Assembly: GCA_965112735.1 (NCBI GenBank)
Contig: OZ218958.1
Span: forward strand, 1,674,001 to 1,738,000
Reading direction: 5' to 3'
From: Phaeosaccion multiseriatum
Lineage: Eukaryota; Ochrophyta, other classes
DNA length: 64,000 nucleotides
Position numbers and translations under genes: made by a program. The notes beneath the pieces are model-generated. The model saw only the letters and a list, made by a program, of their open reading frames with translations, had not been told where the DNA came from and did not search any database. Positions 1 to 11,526 of the stretch are shown here, in pieces. Within the stretch, counting starts at the first letter, position 1. Every line of letters starts with the position of its first letter.

Positions 1-643
1 TGGACAGGGTGGGGGTGTACGGATGGAGCTACGGAGGGTACCTCTCCGCCATGTGCATGAGCAAGTGCCCAAGGCTGTTTCAGGTAGGTGGGACCGCACT
101 CTCTCTCTGTCTCTCTGTCTCTGTCTGTCTCTCTGACGCTCTCTGTCTCTCTCTCTGCCGCGTTCTCTCTGTGTCTCTGTGTCCGCACTCTCTTTCTCTC
201 TTTCTCTCTCTGCCTCTCTCTCTCTCTGTGTGTTTCTCTCTGCCCCTCCTTCTCTCTGTTTTCTCTCTTACCTTTCCCTGTGTGTCTCTCTTTCTCTCTG
301 TCAGGTCGGGGTGGCAGGGGCACCGGTGACCTCGTGGGACGGGTACGACACACACTACACAGAGAGGTAAGCCTCAAGAGTAGTCAATAAGTCAGCGAAT
401 GCGTTCGGCGAATGCGTAACGTCAACAACTTGCATCATTGCGTGGCATCACGCATTCACTCATCTTCTTGTTCCCTTCTGTCCTCATGTCATGTTGCGTC
501 AGGTATATGGGCACGCCTGTGGACAACGAAGCTGGCTACTCGGACGCGAGTGTGCTCTCTCACGCACACCGCCTGCAAGGAAGGCTCATGCTCGTGCACG
601 GTAAGTGGGGCAACATCGGACATGCATACCTGCGCTGCCACAC

Positions 644-695
<52 letters not shown>

Positions 696-1126
696 ACACA
701 CACAAACACAGCCACTCACACGCACACACACTCCCTCTCACTCTCTCCCTCTCTCCCACACACACACACATACACACGCAGGCCTCATCGATGAGAATGT
801 GCACTTCCGCCACACGGCCCGCTACATCAACGCGCTCATCTCCGCTCGGAAGCCGTACGACTTGCTGCTGTTCCCCGACGAGAGGCACTCGCCCCGCAAG
901 CTTCAGGACAGAGTGTACATGGAGCAGCGGATAAGCGACTTCTTCGTCAAGGTAAGTAATGTTACGTAATGTATTATGTGTAAGCTAGAGTGCTTGGCTG
1001 ACTCGCTGCCCTTCTCTCTCTCCCTTTCTCTGTCTGTGCCTCCCCTTCTGTCTCTTCCTTTCTCTCCCTCTCACCCTCACCCCCTCCCTCCCTCTTTCTC
1101 TTTCCCTCCCTTTTTCTGCCTCTCCC

Positions 1127-1215
<89 letters not shown>

Positions 1216-1262
1216 CTCAGTATCTGATGACCGAACCTCCCGCGAAGGTCTCACACCTCTGA
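1..1262 (+). CDS. Dipeptidyl peptidase 8/9-like serine peptidase (S9 family), C-terminal part
   Basis: Partial gene entering from the left edge. Exons 1-83, 305-366, 503-600, 782-951 and 1221-1262 join in phase and end at TGA. The product is the C-terminal half of an alpha/beta-hydrolase peptidase. The nucleophile elbow GWSYGGYLS holds the catalytic Ser, [12 protein letters not shown] holds the Asp, and FPDERHS holds the His. The segments [12 protein letters not shown] and TERYMGTP closely follow the DPP8/DPP9 and DPP4 pattern; such enzymes remove Xaa-Pro dipeptides from peptide N-termini. The DPP8/9-type DENVHF and the lack of any visible membrane segment favour a soluble form, but the N-terminal propeller lies outside the window. 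Introns are CT- and CA-microsatellite rich. Confidence 0.88.
641..714. repeat. (CA)n microsatellite in DPP intron
   Basis: An almost pure CA/CACG run fills much of the third intron (601-781) just upstream of the acceptor. Confidence 0.95.
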
Positions 1263-1556
1263 CTGCTAAGGAATAGGTGTTGACTGCGAAGGAAGGGGTG
1301 TTGCTGCCTGCCTACCTGGCTGCCTGCCTACCTGGCTGCCTGCCTGCCTGCCTACCTACCTACCTGCCGTGCTTGCTTACTTGATTGCGGAAGGAGGAAC
1401 GATTGATTAGTTATTAGCAAAGGTTGTTACCCTGGGATGAACTTAGTAAAGTACTGACGTAAGGGGGGGGGGCTGCTGAGGCGGCTCCTCTTCGATAGCA
1501 TGCTAAGCTAATCTAATTCAATTTGAGCTTACAATTGGGGGGGCTCGGGCTGATAA
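1263..1556. repeat. Spacer with CCTGCCTACCTGG tandem tract
   Basis: Gene-free stretch between the peptidase stop and the retrotransposon. Positions about 1301-1368 are a degenerate tandem of CTGCCTGCCTACCTGG-type units. The rest shows no recognisable signal; an intact polyA signal could not be identified with confidence. Confidence 0.6.
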
Positions 1557-3947
1557 TCCTGCACACACACGCAGCTCGACGCTCTCGGCGAGAAACGACG
1601 CCCCATCGCAGTAAAGGAGACGCTCACCCGCCTCTTTCACTCCACCCACGGCATCCACTACAAGCCCGCCTACCAGGAGGCATTCGAGAGCGTCGGCCAG
1701 CTTGGCGTCGCGACGAAGAACGGCACGGAGAAAGTCGCCAAATCCGCCCAACTGCTCCACGACATGGGCTACTGGGTCGCTACCAGCGACCTCCGCAACG
1801 CCCATAACGAAGTCACAACCGCGGCCACGCTCACGGGAACCGCCCTCGTCGACCCCCGTGGCATCGAGCACAACATCGCCGCCCTTGGGAAGGACCGCGA
1901 CCTCATCTACCTGTCTGACGACGGCAACCAGCTGCTACGCACCAACCGCGGCAGCGGCGGACAAGGCGACCCCGAGGCCAGCAAGAACTTCTGCTGCGCA
2001 CTCTACCCCCTCCAACAGAAGTGGACCAACGAGGCCCGTCAGGAGGGCATCCCCGCACCCCGGGCCTACCAGGGCGACTTCGTCCACCCCTGGCGCGGCA
2101 ACCTCGCCGACTTCGAGCCCACTCTCGACACCTTCACCACCGACCTCGCCTCCATCGGCCTCACCCGCCGCACGGACAAGCAACGATACCTCCCCCCCCC
2201 GGGCCACCACGTCACCATGGAAGAGCGCGCCTTTGTGGACCGCACCGGCGGCACCATCATCGAGGACGGCGGCTTGAGCATTGTCGGCCTCCCAATCGGC
2301 CAAGACGACTTCATCAGAGGTTACCTCTCCCAACTCATGGTGGACGGACCCGACAGACACGCCTTCCTAAACCTCGCCGAGCAGATCGCCCTCATGCAGG
2401 AGACACAACCCGCCCTCCTCCTGCTCACGAAATCACTCTCGCCAAAACTCCAGCACTATCTGCGCGGTGCCGCCCCCGGCCAGACGACCAACACCATTGC
2501 CTCCCCCGGCGACGCCCTCAGCCTCGCCGTCGGAGAGGCCCTACTCCAACTCCCAGGAGCGGACACCATCGGAGACATCATCGCCAGCGCACCCTCGGAC
2601 CGACTGTCGCACCTTCAGCTCGCCTCACACCAGCACCAACAGATGTTCCTTCCCCAGTCCCAAGGAGGTTGGGGCTCCCTCTCCCTCACCAACACCGCCA
2701 TACCAGCCTACCTGGGCGCAGCTGCCGACACCCTCCAGTCAGTGATCACACCGGGAGCCATCTGGCCAGAGGCGGACCTACGCGACCTCGCCCCAGCCCT
2801 CCGCCAGAGTAGCTCCGTCCAACACATCCTCACCACCATCCAGGCCGCCGCCGAAGACGGGACCCTCTCCCGACAAGACCTGGAGATGAATCTCCCCCTC
2901 CCCCTGGTCAGCCTCGCGCTCACCTCAGCAGCGGACCGCCAACGAGCCGAGGACGCCTTCGACACCAGCCTCGCCCAGGGCAACTGGGCCCCGCAGCAGC
3001 AGACGCAGCGCGCCCTGCAGAGATGCCTAGCGCCGCAACGCCGGGACAAGTACCGCGCTTCACTGGACCGACTCCCCGACGACGCTGCTGCTGCCGATAC
3101 CGGCATGGAGTCTCGCCGACAGGCCAAGTCTCGGCACCTGAGCCAGAGCAGCGACGGGGCCATGGGCTTCATCGCCACCTCACCTGGACAGGTCTCCATG
3201 CCGGCCCAAGACATGGTAGGGGCCCTACGACGCTCCCTCGGCATCAACTGCCTGTACAGCCCTGGGGAACCCGACGCACTAGTCTGCACCCGCTGCAACA
3301 CACGCGCCGACTCCTCTCACGCCATCCAGTGCCCCAACCAGAGCACCCTATACCACACCGGGATGCTCTCCTCCGTCGAGGACATGTTCAAGCAGAACTA
3401 CGTCTCCCGCGTCGGACACGAGAGCTCGGAGCTCTTCAACCCCCCGCACAACATCGCCCGGACCTTCCGCATGGACGCCACCCTCCCCCGAGGCGCCCTC
3501 TCCGGAGCCCGCGACCCCACCTTCGCCCACCCGGCGCACATGCTTGACCTAACCCTGAGTAACAACCTCTGCAGGACGGCCTTGAATGTGCTCCGCACGG
3601 ACATTAGACCGGGAGCGGCAGCCGCCAACAGCGAGACCCGCAAGGAGCGACATTACAGGGGCACCTACGACCGAGAGCGTGTTCGCCTCACCACCTTCGC
3701 CATCGAGACCCACGGCCGACTCGGCGCACAGGCGCAATCGCTCCTGCACGCACTCGCCGAGCACGTGGTCACCCGCACTGGCCGCACGGGCTCCTCCACC
3801 ACCAAGGGCCACGTCCTGACACGACTACGCCGCCTCGTCAGCTGCAGCCACCAGATGTGGCTCTCGGAGCGGGAGCGCGCCTTCCTGGGTCGGCTCAACC
3901 GCGGAGCCGGTCCCGCACTCCCCCTCCCCGCCCTAGAGGGGGAGTAA
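1557..3947 (+). mobile_element. 5'-truncated non-LTR retrotransposon, reverse transcriptase ORF
   Basis: One uninterrupted reading frame runs from 1557 to TAA at 3945-3947. The nominal ATG at 1764 lies inside the domain, so the real start is lost. Near the beginning RPIAVKETLTRLF, then QLGVATKNGTEK, then DLRNAHNEV match the fingers and motif A of LINE-type reverse transcriptases. NRGSGGQGDPEASKNF is motif B. The motif C position reads AYQGDFVH rather than a YxDD pair. Downstream, GLPIGQDDFIRGYL and a long helical region match the usual post-RT region, followed by a zinc knuckle CTRCNTRADSSHAIQC. No endonuclease domain and no 5' part exist; the DPP gene ends only 295 bp upstream. The (AC)n tract after 3984 could be the element tail. 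It is intact as an ORF but probably dead on arrival. GC is high compared with the neighbouring introns. Confidence 0.82.
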
Positions 3948-3982
3948 CCGGCCCCTCGCGGGCCCCGGAGACACAGCGACAC

Positions 3983-4028
<46 letters not shown>

Positions 4029-4040
4029 TCACACTTTCAG
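3948..4040. repeat. (AC)n tract 3' of the retrotransposon
   Basis: About 20 AC units at 3984-4026 follow a short GC-rich segment directly after the reverse transcriptase stop codon. It may be the simple-repeat 3' tail of the retroelement, or an independent microsatellite. No target-site duplication was identified. Confidence 0.6.
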
Positions 4041-4070
4041 TTTCTTAGGTGATTCCTATTAAGTCAATAA
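4041..4070 (+). repeat. Dispersed repeat family A, copy 1
   Basis: Begins TTTCTTAGGTGATTCCTATT and continues AAGTCAATAA. Three other copies occur in this window (41405-41432, 57897-57926, and 47842-47863 reversed). Confidence 0.8.
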
Positions 4071-4276
4071 AGGCCGCACACACACGCAGGTGCTCACAAA
4101 TCAAACATATCACCAACAAGCTTTCCTATTTTTTATTTCCCCCTGATTTCCCCCCCCCGCCGCCTCCTCTCTCTCTCTCTCTCTCTCTCTCCCTCCAGTC
4201 CTTTCCATACCCTCGCGGATACAGAGCTCGGGAGGGAGACAAAACAAATTCGGGATCAATCTTTCCCTCCGCCTCC

Positions 4277-4838
4277 ATGAAGCGCTGGCTGCAGGGGGGA
4301 TCGTCTGCCTCTGAAGGCAGCGATTCGTCTTCGGAAAGACCTGCGAAGCGCGGGAGGGACGAAGGCAGCAGCAGTAGCGGCAGCAAGATGCCAGTCAATT
4401 TCTTCTCTTTCAATGTCAACAGCCTGAATGCACGCTGCAAGAACGGCGACGGCCGGAACATTGCGAAGACCATCCTCGAGAATGAGTACGATATTGTCCA
4501 ACTGCAAGAGGTGTGTGGAGGAAGAACGGCTGTGGATGCTGGATGTGCAGGGGTCTTGCCATTGGTCTGACGGATTGGCTGTGCATCTGGCTGTGTTTTT
4601 TGCAGGTCAAGCTCAAGTCTGAAAGGGATGGTGCGCGCGGGGTGGTGTGCGAGAAGCACAAAACTGCCGTGAGCGTGTTCGTCGCCAGCCTAAAGCCGCA
4701 TTATCGCCTATACTGGTCCCTGTGCCACGACAAAGGATACGCAGGTGGGAGAGTCGTAGCTACATGTACTCTGTTGGCAATGCTCACAGGCAGACGGTCA
4801 GGCGCAAGAGCACGTTAGCTGGGCTTGAGAACAACTTC

Positions 4839-4900
<62 letters not shown>

Positions 4901-7087
4901 GTCTCTCTCTCTCTCCCTCTCTCTCTCTCTCGCTCCCCCTCTCGCTCCCCCCCCCCTCCCCCCTCTCTCACACACACACTCGTCACTAGCGCTCACTCTG
5001 TCTCTCCCCACCGCCCGTCCCATCTCCGACGAAAAGGCACACTGACCTTGCTGCATAGAAGCCTCGGGCCAGTAGCGGTGCGCCACTGCCTCGACGAAGA
5101 AGAAGAAGAACAACAAGATGGCGTCAAAGCCAAAGTACACGACCACGAAGGGCGCATCACGGTTATTACCACAGAGCGGCTCACGGTGCTGTTGACGTAC
5201 GCCCCCAACAGTGGCATGGATGACCAAAAGGGGCTGGAGCGGAGGGCAGCGTGGGATGCCAAAATGAAGGACTTTGCGCAGAGGCTGCACGCGAAGGGTA
5301 TGCCCCTCGTCTGGGGCGGAGACCTCAACGTCGCCCCGCACAACGTGGATATGAGTCACGTGGCCTTCTTTAAGAAAAAGAATCAGCCGGTGAGGCAGAG
5401 GGGAGCGAGCGGAGGGAGGGAGTGAGGAGGGGTACAAAGAGTTGATTCGTAGGGGCGCGTGGCAAGGGCATGGCAGCGGTGCTTCTTCTGTTCTGCTCGC
5501 GTAGGGAGCGTGTGTGGAGTGTGTGGAGCGAGAGTCGTGACAGCTGAAGCAAGGAGGCCGAGTGGGAGGCAGAGAGGGAGTGAGGCTGGCATGGCATGGT
5601 ATACGAGTTTGCAGCGGAGACACACACGCCTGCCCTGCCCGCCCTCGCGTCTTACGCTTGGCTGCTTGCCCCAAACTACCCCCCCCCCTTCGCCTCCTCC
5701 TCCTCCTCCTCCTCCTCCTCCTCCTCCTCCTCCTCCTCCTCCTCCTCCTCCTCCTCCTCCTCCTCCTCCTCCTCCTCCTCCTCCTCCTCCTCCTCCTCCT
5801 CCTCCTCCTCCTCCTCCTCCTTCTCTTCCTCCTCCTCCTCCTCCTCCTCCTCCTCCTCCTCCTTGTCCTTGCGTTCACTGACTTAGGGGTGCACCGATCT
5901 AGAGCAGACAAGCCTCCTCGACATTATGAAGCACGGTAAGTAAGCTGCAGATGGCAGCCCATGTATGTAGGGCATGCTGCAGATGGCAGTCCATGTAAGA
6001 GCATGCGACGAGAAGTGAGCAGGCCTGCAATCCTCCCTCTCTCTCTCTCTTTTGTGCTGCCCCACCACTCAAGGTGCATCTCTCAAGCATTCCTAATTTA
6101 AGTGACTTCCTTCGAAGTACTTCATAGTATGAGTTTTGCTTCTTCCTCCCCTGGGCCGACACTCGCCTTCTCTCAATGCCAGTGAAATTGAAGGGCGGAG
6201 GAGACTCTCCTCGTTAATCCTTGTTACTCCTCGTTAATCTTTTGTCTTGTACTTAGTACATCACAGGGGTACTGCGGCGTGGCATGGGATGGGGTGGTAA
6301 TGGGTCGCTGTTCGTATTATTCCTTTTCTTTTTCTCATCCACTCGCCCTGTGCATCCCTGCCTCCACGTTCTTTGCCATCATCATCGTCATCAGGTCACT
6401 TGGTGGATGCTTATCGCTTTCTTCACCCCACCGACCACTCCGACTCGGCGCCGAGTGACACCCCGGGGCACACGTGGAGAGGAAACGACAAGGGAATGTA
6501 CAGAAACATGACCATGAGGATTGATTTGTTCCTTGTTAGCGAATCCCTCAAGGACCAAGTGAGTGGTCCCAGGCAGATGGAGAGACGGCTTGTGCCTTGC
6601 TTTGCTTTGGTGCCAGCGGGCGTTCACCCCACCCCCTCCCCCTCCCCCTCTCCTTTTCCAATCACCGCTTTAGTCTTACTTTGTGCCTTTCGCATCAGTC
6701 GCTGCCTCCTTGGCTGAGCGAACGCTTTCTTTCATGCTTTCGTTTGGTCCCGTTCTTGTCTCCTATATTGCAGCTGCTGGAGTGCGACACGGAGGGGCCC
6801 AGCCACTGGGCCCACTTCATGGGCAGGTGAGTCAAGCACTTGGGCATATCGAGCACCGGATGTTTGATGTGTGATGTGTGTGGGTCCGATTAAATCAACC
6901 AGTCGACTCAGTCAGTCAGTCAGTCAGTCAGTCAGTCAGTCCAACTCAACCCCCCCGTGCCTTTGCCTTGGTTGTCCCCACGAGCAGCGACCACTGCCCT
7001 TTGCGGCTGAAGCTGAAGCCGTTTCCTCCCGTGGCTTCTACCGCTTCCCGAGAGGCTGGAATGGAGCACGCGGAAGGCGAGAAGTAA
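4277..7087 (+). CDS. AP endonuclease / exodeoxyribonuclease III family
   Basis: Seven exons: 4277-4510, 4606-4744, 5073-5389, 5887-5935, 6395-6558, 6774-6826 and 6985-7087 (TAA), giving 352 residues with every phase consistent. The enzyme family cuts DNA 5' of abasic sites in base excision repair. FFSFNVNSLNAR and YDIVQLQE are the N-terminal metal-binding signatures. GDLNVAPHNVDM carries the catalytic Asp and Asn; RIDLFLVSESL and the final SDHCPL complete the fold, the latter holding the Asp-His pair. The N-terminal ~35 residues are Ser- and Lys/Arg-rich (KRGRDEGSSSS), suiting nuclear targeting. The exon 2/3 junction reads KGYA-VAVRH where the family normally has GYSG-TAV, so the 5073 acceptor may be off by a few bases. 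Intron 3 holds a long (TCC)n tract. Confidence 0.9.
4841..4896. repeat. (GT)n microsatellite in AP endonuclease intron 2
   Basis: Pure GT dinucleotide run within intron 4745-5072, followed by a CT-rich tract. Confidence 0.95.
5697..5863. repeat. (TCC)n microsatellite in AP endonuclease intron 3
   Basis: About 55 near-perfect TCC triplets in intron 5390-5886, just upstream of the acceptor; it serves as an extreme polypyrimidine tract. Spurious Pro/Ser/Leu ORFs arise from it on both strands. Confidence 0.95.
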
Positions 7088-7142
7088 TGATGCGCCGCCG
7101 GGAAGTCATCGTGTTGGGGTGGGGGAGAGGTTTATATATTAC

Positions 7143-7168
7143 ACCCTTAAGTGCCATCTATGGTTGTC
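7143..7168 (+). repeat. Dispersed repeat family B, copy 1
   Basis: ACCCTTAAGTGCCATCTATG followed by GTTGTC, in the spacer after the AP endonuclease. Near-identical sequence occurs at 48422-48446 and, inverted, at 23333-23351. Confidence 0.75.
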
Positions 7169-7311
7169 TAAAAGTGTTGGGGGAGGGGGGGAGGAGACCC
7201 AAGCAAGGCAAGGCAAGGGCGAATACGAATTTATGTTGGCGCTCCAGAGTCACAGCTGGTTGCTCGCGCCAAAGAAAATAAAATGAAAAAAACAAAAAAC
7301 TGAGAAGGGCG

Positions 7312-8217
7312 ATGAAAGAAGAGGTTTACGCCCGATGTGTGGAGCTGTGCAACAAGAGTGTGGCGAAGCAGTTCGAGCTGACCCCTCGGCATGCACAGAC
7401 GCTGGGAGTGAGCATGGACTCGCTGTGCAGCCTACGCGGACAAGCCTTTGTGAGGCACATCCGGAGGACAGATCACATACACAAGCAGAGGAGGCGGTCC
7501 TACGTGTGAGTATGCGGATGGACCGGTGGAGGGGTTTGTGTTGCTGCTTCTTCTTTTAGAGCAGAGAGGCCGTTTATAGCGGATGACGTCCGCCTCCCCT
7601 GACGGAAGCAAGACAAATCCCCACCCCCCTCTTCTTCGTGCCCAGGAAGAAGTACATGGAGGGCATGAATATCGTGGACATTGCTCGGCAGCCTGAGGTT
7701 TGCTACTCCCCCTACCTCCTGGCGAGAATGCTGGTGGAGGATCTATGCCTTGCACCAGCTGCTGCTGCTGCTGCTAGTGCTGCCGCCACCGCCAGTAGCA
7801 CTGACCGAGTTGATGGGGCGAGAGGGCCCCAATACCAGAAGCCCCTTTCAGTGACTGCCTACATGCGAGACCCAAGCCTTATCTCAGACGAGCGCCTACA
7901 AGCCCAAGTGCGAGAGGTTGGTGCCACACTGATCTCTCTCTATCTCAGTGTGTGCTCATGTCTGCCCGTCTACCTCTCTCCCTCTCTCTGTGTTTTGTTC
8001 TGCCTGTCTCCCTCCCTCTCTGTGTTTCTTTCCCTCTGTCGCTTTCTCTCTCTCGGGGTGCGTGTTTTTTTCTTCCTCTCTCTCTTTGCGCCTGTCCCTC
8101 CCTCCCTCCCTCCCTCCTTCCATCCATCCCTTTCTCCCTGCCGCCCTCTCTCTCCCTCTCTCTCTTCTGTTCTCTATGTCTCCCCTCTCTCTCCCTCCGT
8201 TCCTCTCTCTCCCTCTC

Positions 8218-8251
<34 letters not shown>

Positions 8252-9857
8252 GGTTTGTGTCGATGCCCATCAGTCTCCCCCTCTCTTTCTTTCTAGCGCC
8301 GCCCGCGCCCCTGCTTTTCTAAAGCCCCTTTTACCTTGGTGTTCACTCACTCCTTGCTGAATCGTATTCCACTCTCCGTTCACTCTCTCATTCATCTCCC
8401 CCTCACCCCCCCCCCCCCATTCATTTACCACCACCACGCAATCACAGGTGGTAGAGAGCGACAAGGACTATTCCGTGTATGTGGACCGCGTCAAGCACGC
8501 CGTGGGCTTGGAGTATGAATACATTCTGCAGCGCAAGCTGAGGGCCAGGTAGGTGCGCGAGGGGGGGGGGGCGAGGGGAGGGAGAGCCATGTTGACGTAT
8601 GGGCAAGCATATGGGCAAGCATGTGGGCAAGCATATGGACAAGCATATGGATTAGCACACAGGCAGCCACGAGAAAGGCAGCGGGCTGAGAAGGAAGATG
8701 AAAGCATCCGCCTCGGGCTATTTAGCACCCCTTGTTCTGCCTTTGTTGTCCTGTCTCTTCTCACAACTCTTCCAGTGACTCTCGTCCTCCCATTCACTCT
8801 CGTCGTTTAATCCTTTTATCCTTTTGATCCACTGCTGATGCATCAGGGGAATCGCCTTCGAGGCAGAGGCGGCCCTCCGCACCAAGGGCGCGTATAAGAC
8901 TCCGGACGTGCGTCTGCTCGTGCCGGTGGCCGTCCAGATCGGAGGAGGAGGAGGAGGTGGTGGTGGTGGTGGAGGAGGAGGAGCAAGGAGGGGAGGAGGA
9001 GGAGGAGGAGGAGGAGGAGGAGGAGGAGGAGGAGGAGGAGGAGGAGGAGGAGGAGAAGGACGAGGAGGAGGAGGAAGAGGAGGAGGAGAAGGAGGAGGAG
9101 GGGGGGCTCCGGCTGGAATGAAATCATCGCTACCTTCAGGCGCGCCTCTTCCTGCTGCTGCTGCTGCTGCTGCCCAGCGCTGGCATGTGGTGAATTGGAT
9201 CGACAGCAAAGCCATGTTCGGAGACAGACACTCGTTCGAGCAGCATGTCGAGCAGGTAAGGCAGGACATCGGTCCTCCGTCGTGTGGATGAGGGAGGGAG
9301 GGAGGGAGGGAGGGAGGGAGGGGTCTTTTACACAGACAGGACGTGTGTGGTATGTGTAAGTAAGCCTGTCATTGAGCTCGGTCGTCGACATCTGTCTTCC
9401 TCCTTCTCCCTTGCAGTATTCCTACCCTCCCATCGCCACTCTATACCTGACCGTTCCTTGTGCTCCCCCCTGGGGCGCTGCTCATCCCACCCCCTCTTTG
9501 TGGTGTCTTCTGCTACTGCTGCTCGACGCGGTCATGTCGCACGATGATACATGCATCACTCAGCTCGTGGGCTACGTCAATCGGCACGGGCCAGGTATGG
9601 TGATCTACTGGTTTGACTTTGTCGAGTCTATCAACGACCGAAACTATAAACACCACCACCAAGACATTCTGGCCGTGAGTGCCTTTCCCGATCACATTGT
9701 TCTCCCCGGAGAGTGGGGGTCTGACGACGGTTACGACGACGACAACGACGACGAAGAGGGTGACAGTTACGACAGTTACGGGAGTTCTGGTGGCCGTGCT
9801 GCTCAGGGTGGCATCAGTGCTGCAGCTTGCCAAGACGTCCCCCCTCCCCCAGGGTAG
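7312..9857 (+). CDS. CDIN1 (C15orf41)-like PD-(D/E)XK nuclease
   Basis: Five exons: 7312-7505, 7646-7916, 8448-8548, 8847-9255 and 9564-9857 (TAG), 422 residues, phases consistent. The family is the predicted nuclease that partners codanin-1 in animals; its biochemical role is poorly defined. The N-terminal helical part (GQAFVRHIRRTDHIHKQR, then EVCYSPYLLARMLVE) matches the family. KTPDVRLLVPV (Asp about residue 209) and VNWIDSKAMFGD (Asp308, Lys310) are the paired active-site strands. The C-terminal NRHGPGMVIYWFDFVE and ILAVSAFPDHIVLP are also diagnostic. Between the two active-site strands sits a ~57-residue poly-Gly insert encoded by GGA repeats (8941-9109). An acidic D/E-rich tail follows residue ~375. 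The donor after 7916 reads GTTGGT, weaker than the others. No codanin homologue is visible here. Confidence 0.88.
8941..9109. repeat. (GGA)n tract coding for poly-Gly in the CDIN1-like gene
   Basis: In-frame GGA/GGT array, interrupted by a few Arg, Glu and Ala codons. It remains a multiple of three, consistent with selection on an expressed exon. Confidence 0.9.
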
Positions 9858-9862
9858 TGAAG

Positions 9863-11526
9863 ATGGATGACAGCCTCAAGGTACCAACAAGCAGGAACTA
9901 GTACGAGAGATTCCTAGAAGGGCAGCTTGGGAGCCTCTATGAGGCATCTGCTCTCAACAGTCATGAGGTCCGGCACGATCACACGGCCTGCGGAGACCCC
10001 TGGCAGTTCAGCGGCCAATACCTGTAGGGGACTCAGTGTGTAGTACGTGGCGGGTCTTGGAAGCCACTTTGATCTTACGGTGGCACTGTGTCACAGGGCT
10101 GCTTCGGCCAGACGCCCTTGAACAGGCCAGGGTGGGAAGTGGAGCCTTTCCCCTTCCTCCCCCAGTGACAATAACCATCCTGGGAGGTACTGCATTGGAA
10201 GAGATTGTGACCCAGGTGGCGCTGGTGATTTGGGAGAGAAGAGGGTCACTACTCTCCAGCTTCCCGCGGGAAAGACTTGCTCCCACTGCCTGCTTCATTC
10301 AAGCCGATTGTAAGTGCGCGACACCCATGGAGAGAGACTATCTCTCTATCTAGCCCCCGCCGTGCAGCTACACGTAGGCAGTGCCTCTCCGCGTCGTGCT
10401 GCTACTGTCCTCACGTCCTTCCTCACTCCTCTTTCTTTCCATCTTTTGCTTTCAGATGTGACTGCCAACAGGAGCTTTGAGCCTGGCTACTAGGACTTCA
10501 TCAGCAACAACCCCAGCCAGCTCCTGCCTGTGGAGCATCAAGATGTGAGTGGTGGTACTGGTGCGTGTGGGTGGCAAGCGGCAGGTAACCAGCGCCGCTG
10601 CGCGGGTGTTCTTGTTCTTGCTTCGTTCTTGTCTCCTGGCGGCCCCTCCCTTTCTTCTTCTGCTGCCCGTGATGCACCCCCTGCCCTGTTTGCTCCCCCC
10701 GCCCCTCGGATCCTCAGACGCAAACCTCAGTCCATGCTCCCAGCCAAGTCCCTACTGCGGAACACTTGTGGAACACTTGTGGAACACTTGTGGAACTGTG
10801 GTGGCGTTTCCATTATCGAAGGAGGGCATCCACACCTCTTACTGTGGCACCTCGCTCCCACTATGGAACCTCCCACACACCAGCCCGCCCATCCATCCAT
10901 CCCACTTCCATCTTCTTCACACTTCTATATTACTGCTGATGGAAGAAGCAAAAGGGTACTACTTGGAGCATACGGCCATCATGCAGAACCAAGGGCACCC
11001 CGTTGTCTACGAGCATGGAGTGGCGCTGCTAGCATGCCCCCCCCCCCCCCCGGGAACCTGGTACTGTACGACGACGACAGGAACGTCCACTGGGCTGCTC
11101 ACGACTACATGGCGCCTGAAGATCGCCCCACTCGACTCCACCTGCACGACAATGGCAACCTCAAGACCTACGATGCCAAGGACAATACACGCGTTGGTGG
11201 TCCATGCACACAGCAGCCTGAGCAGTTTCCGAGTGGAAAGGACATTGATGAGACAGCCAGGCTCGGAGCGGCGCCTTCTTGGCATCTATGGCAGGCAGTG
11301 AATGGCGCCTGCCTCTCATCAAACGAAACGAAGCGTCATTTACTTTGTGGGCAGGATATGGGGCATTCCGATTATTTTTCCCTTCAGTGGACCTAACCAG
11401 ATTGAAATGGTCATTAGTCCTGCCTCTGTAGTGGTCATCTATGGTAGGAAGACATGCAATTCAAGATGTAACTTGAAGTATTCAAACCAGACTACTATGA
11501 ACATGAGGGCCCCCACTGGCCAATAG
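9863..11526 (+). pseudogene. Decayed gene with a bulb-type lectin-like segment
   Basis: Several coding-like blocks are broken by stops. From 9863 a frame reads DDSLKVPTSRN, TAG, then YERFLEGQLGSLYEASALNS and PWQFSGQYL, TAG, GTQCVVRGGSW, TGA. At 10456, after a TTTCAG acceptor, DVTANRSFEPGY, TAG, DFISNNPSQLLPVEH runs to a GTGAGT donor. At 10937 EEAKGYYLEHTAIMQNQ appears. At about 11052-11190 GNLVLYDDDRNVHWA then LHLHDNGNLKTYD matches the beta-prism II mannose-lectin (B_lectin) repeat. VVRGGSW recalls formylglycine-enzyme-type domains, but this is weak. Splice signals partly survive. A 12-bp tandem (GAACACTTGTG-type, about 10756-10796) interrupts it. I cannot define a full gene model and call it a degraded gene; a misassembled or unusually spliced gene is the alternative. 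Confidence 0.5.

Noticed and set aside
2021-2812. 263-codon plus-strand ORF in the retrotransposon
   Set aside because: Out-of-frame shadow in GC-rich sequence; the other frame has reverse transcriptase motifs.
4784-5911. 375-codon minus-strand ORF
   Set aside because: Mostly poly-Arg from the TCC array and His-Thr from the GT run; it covers introns and exons of the AP endonuclease.
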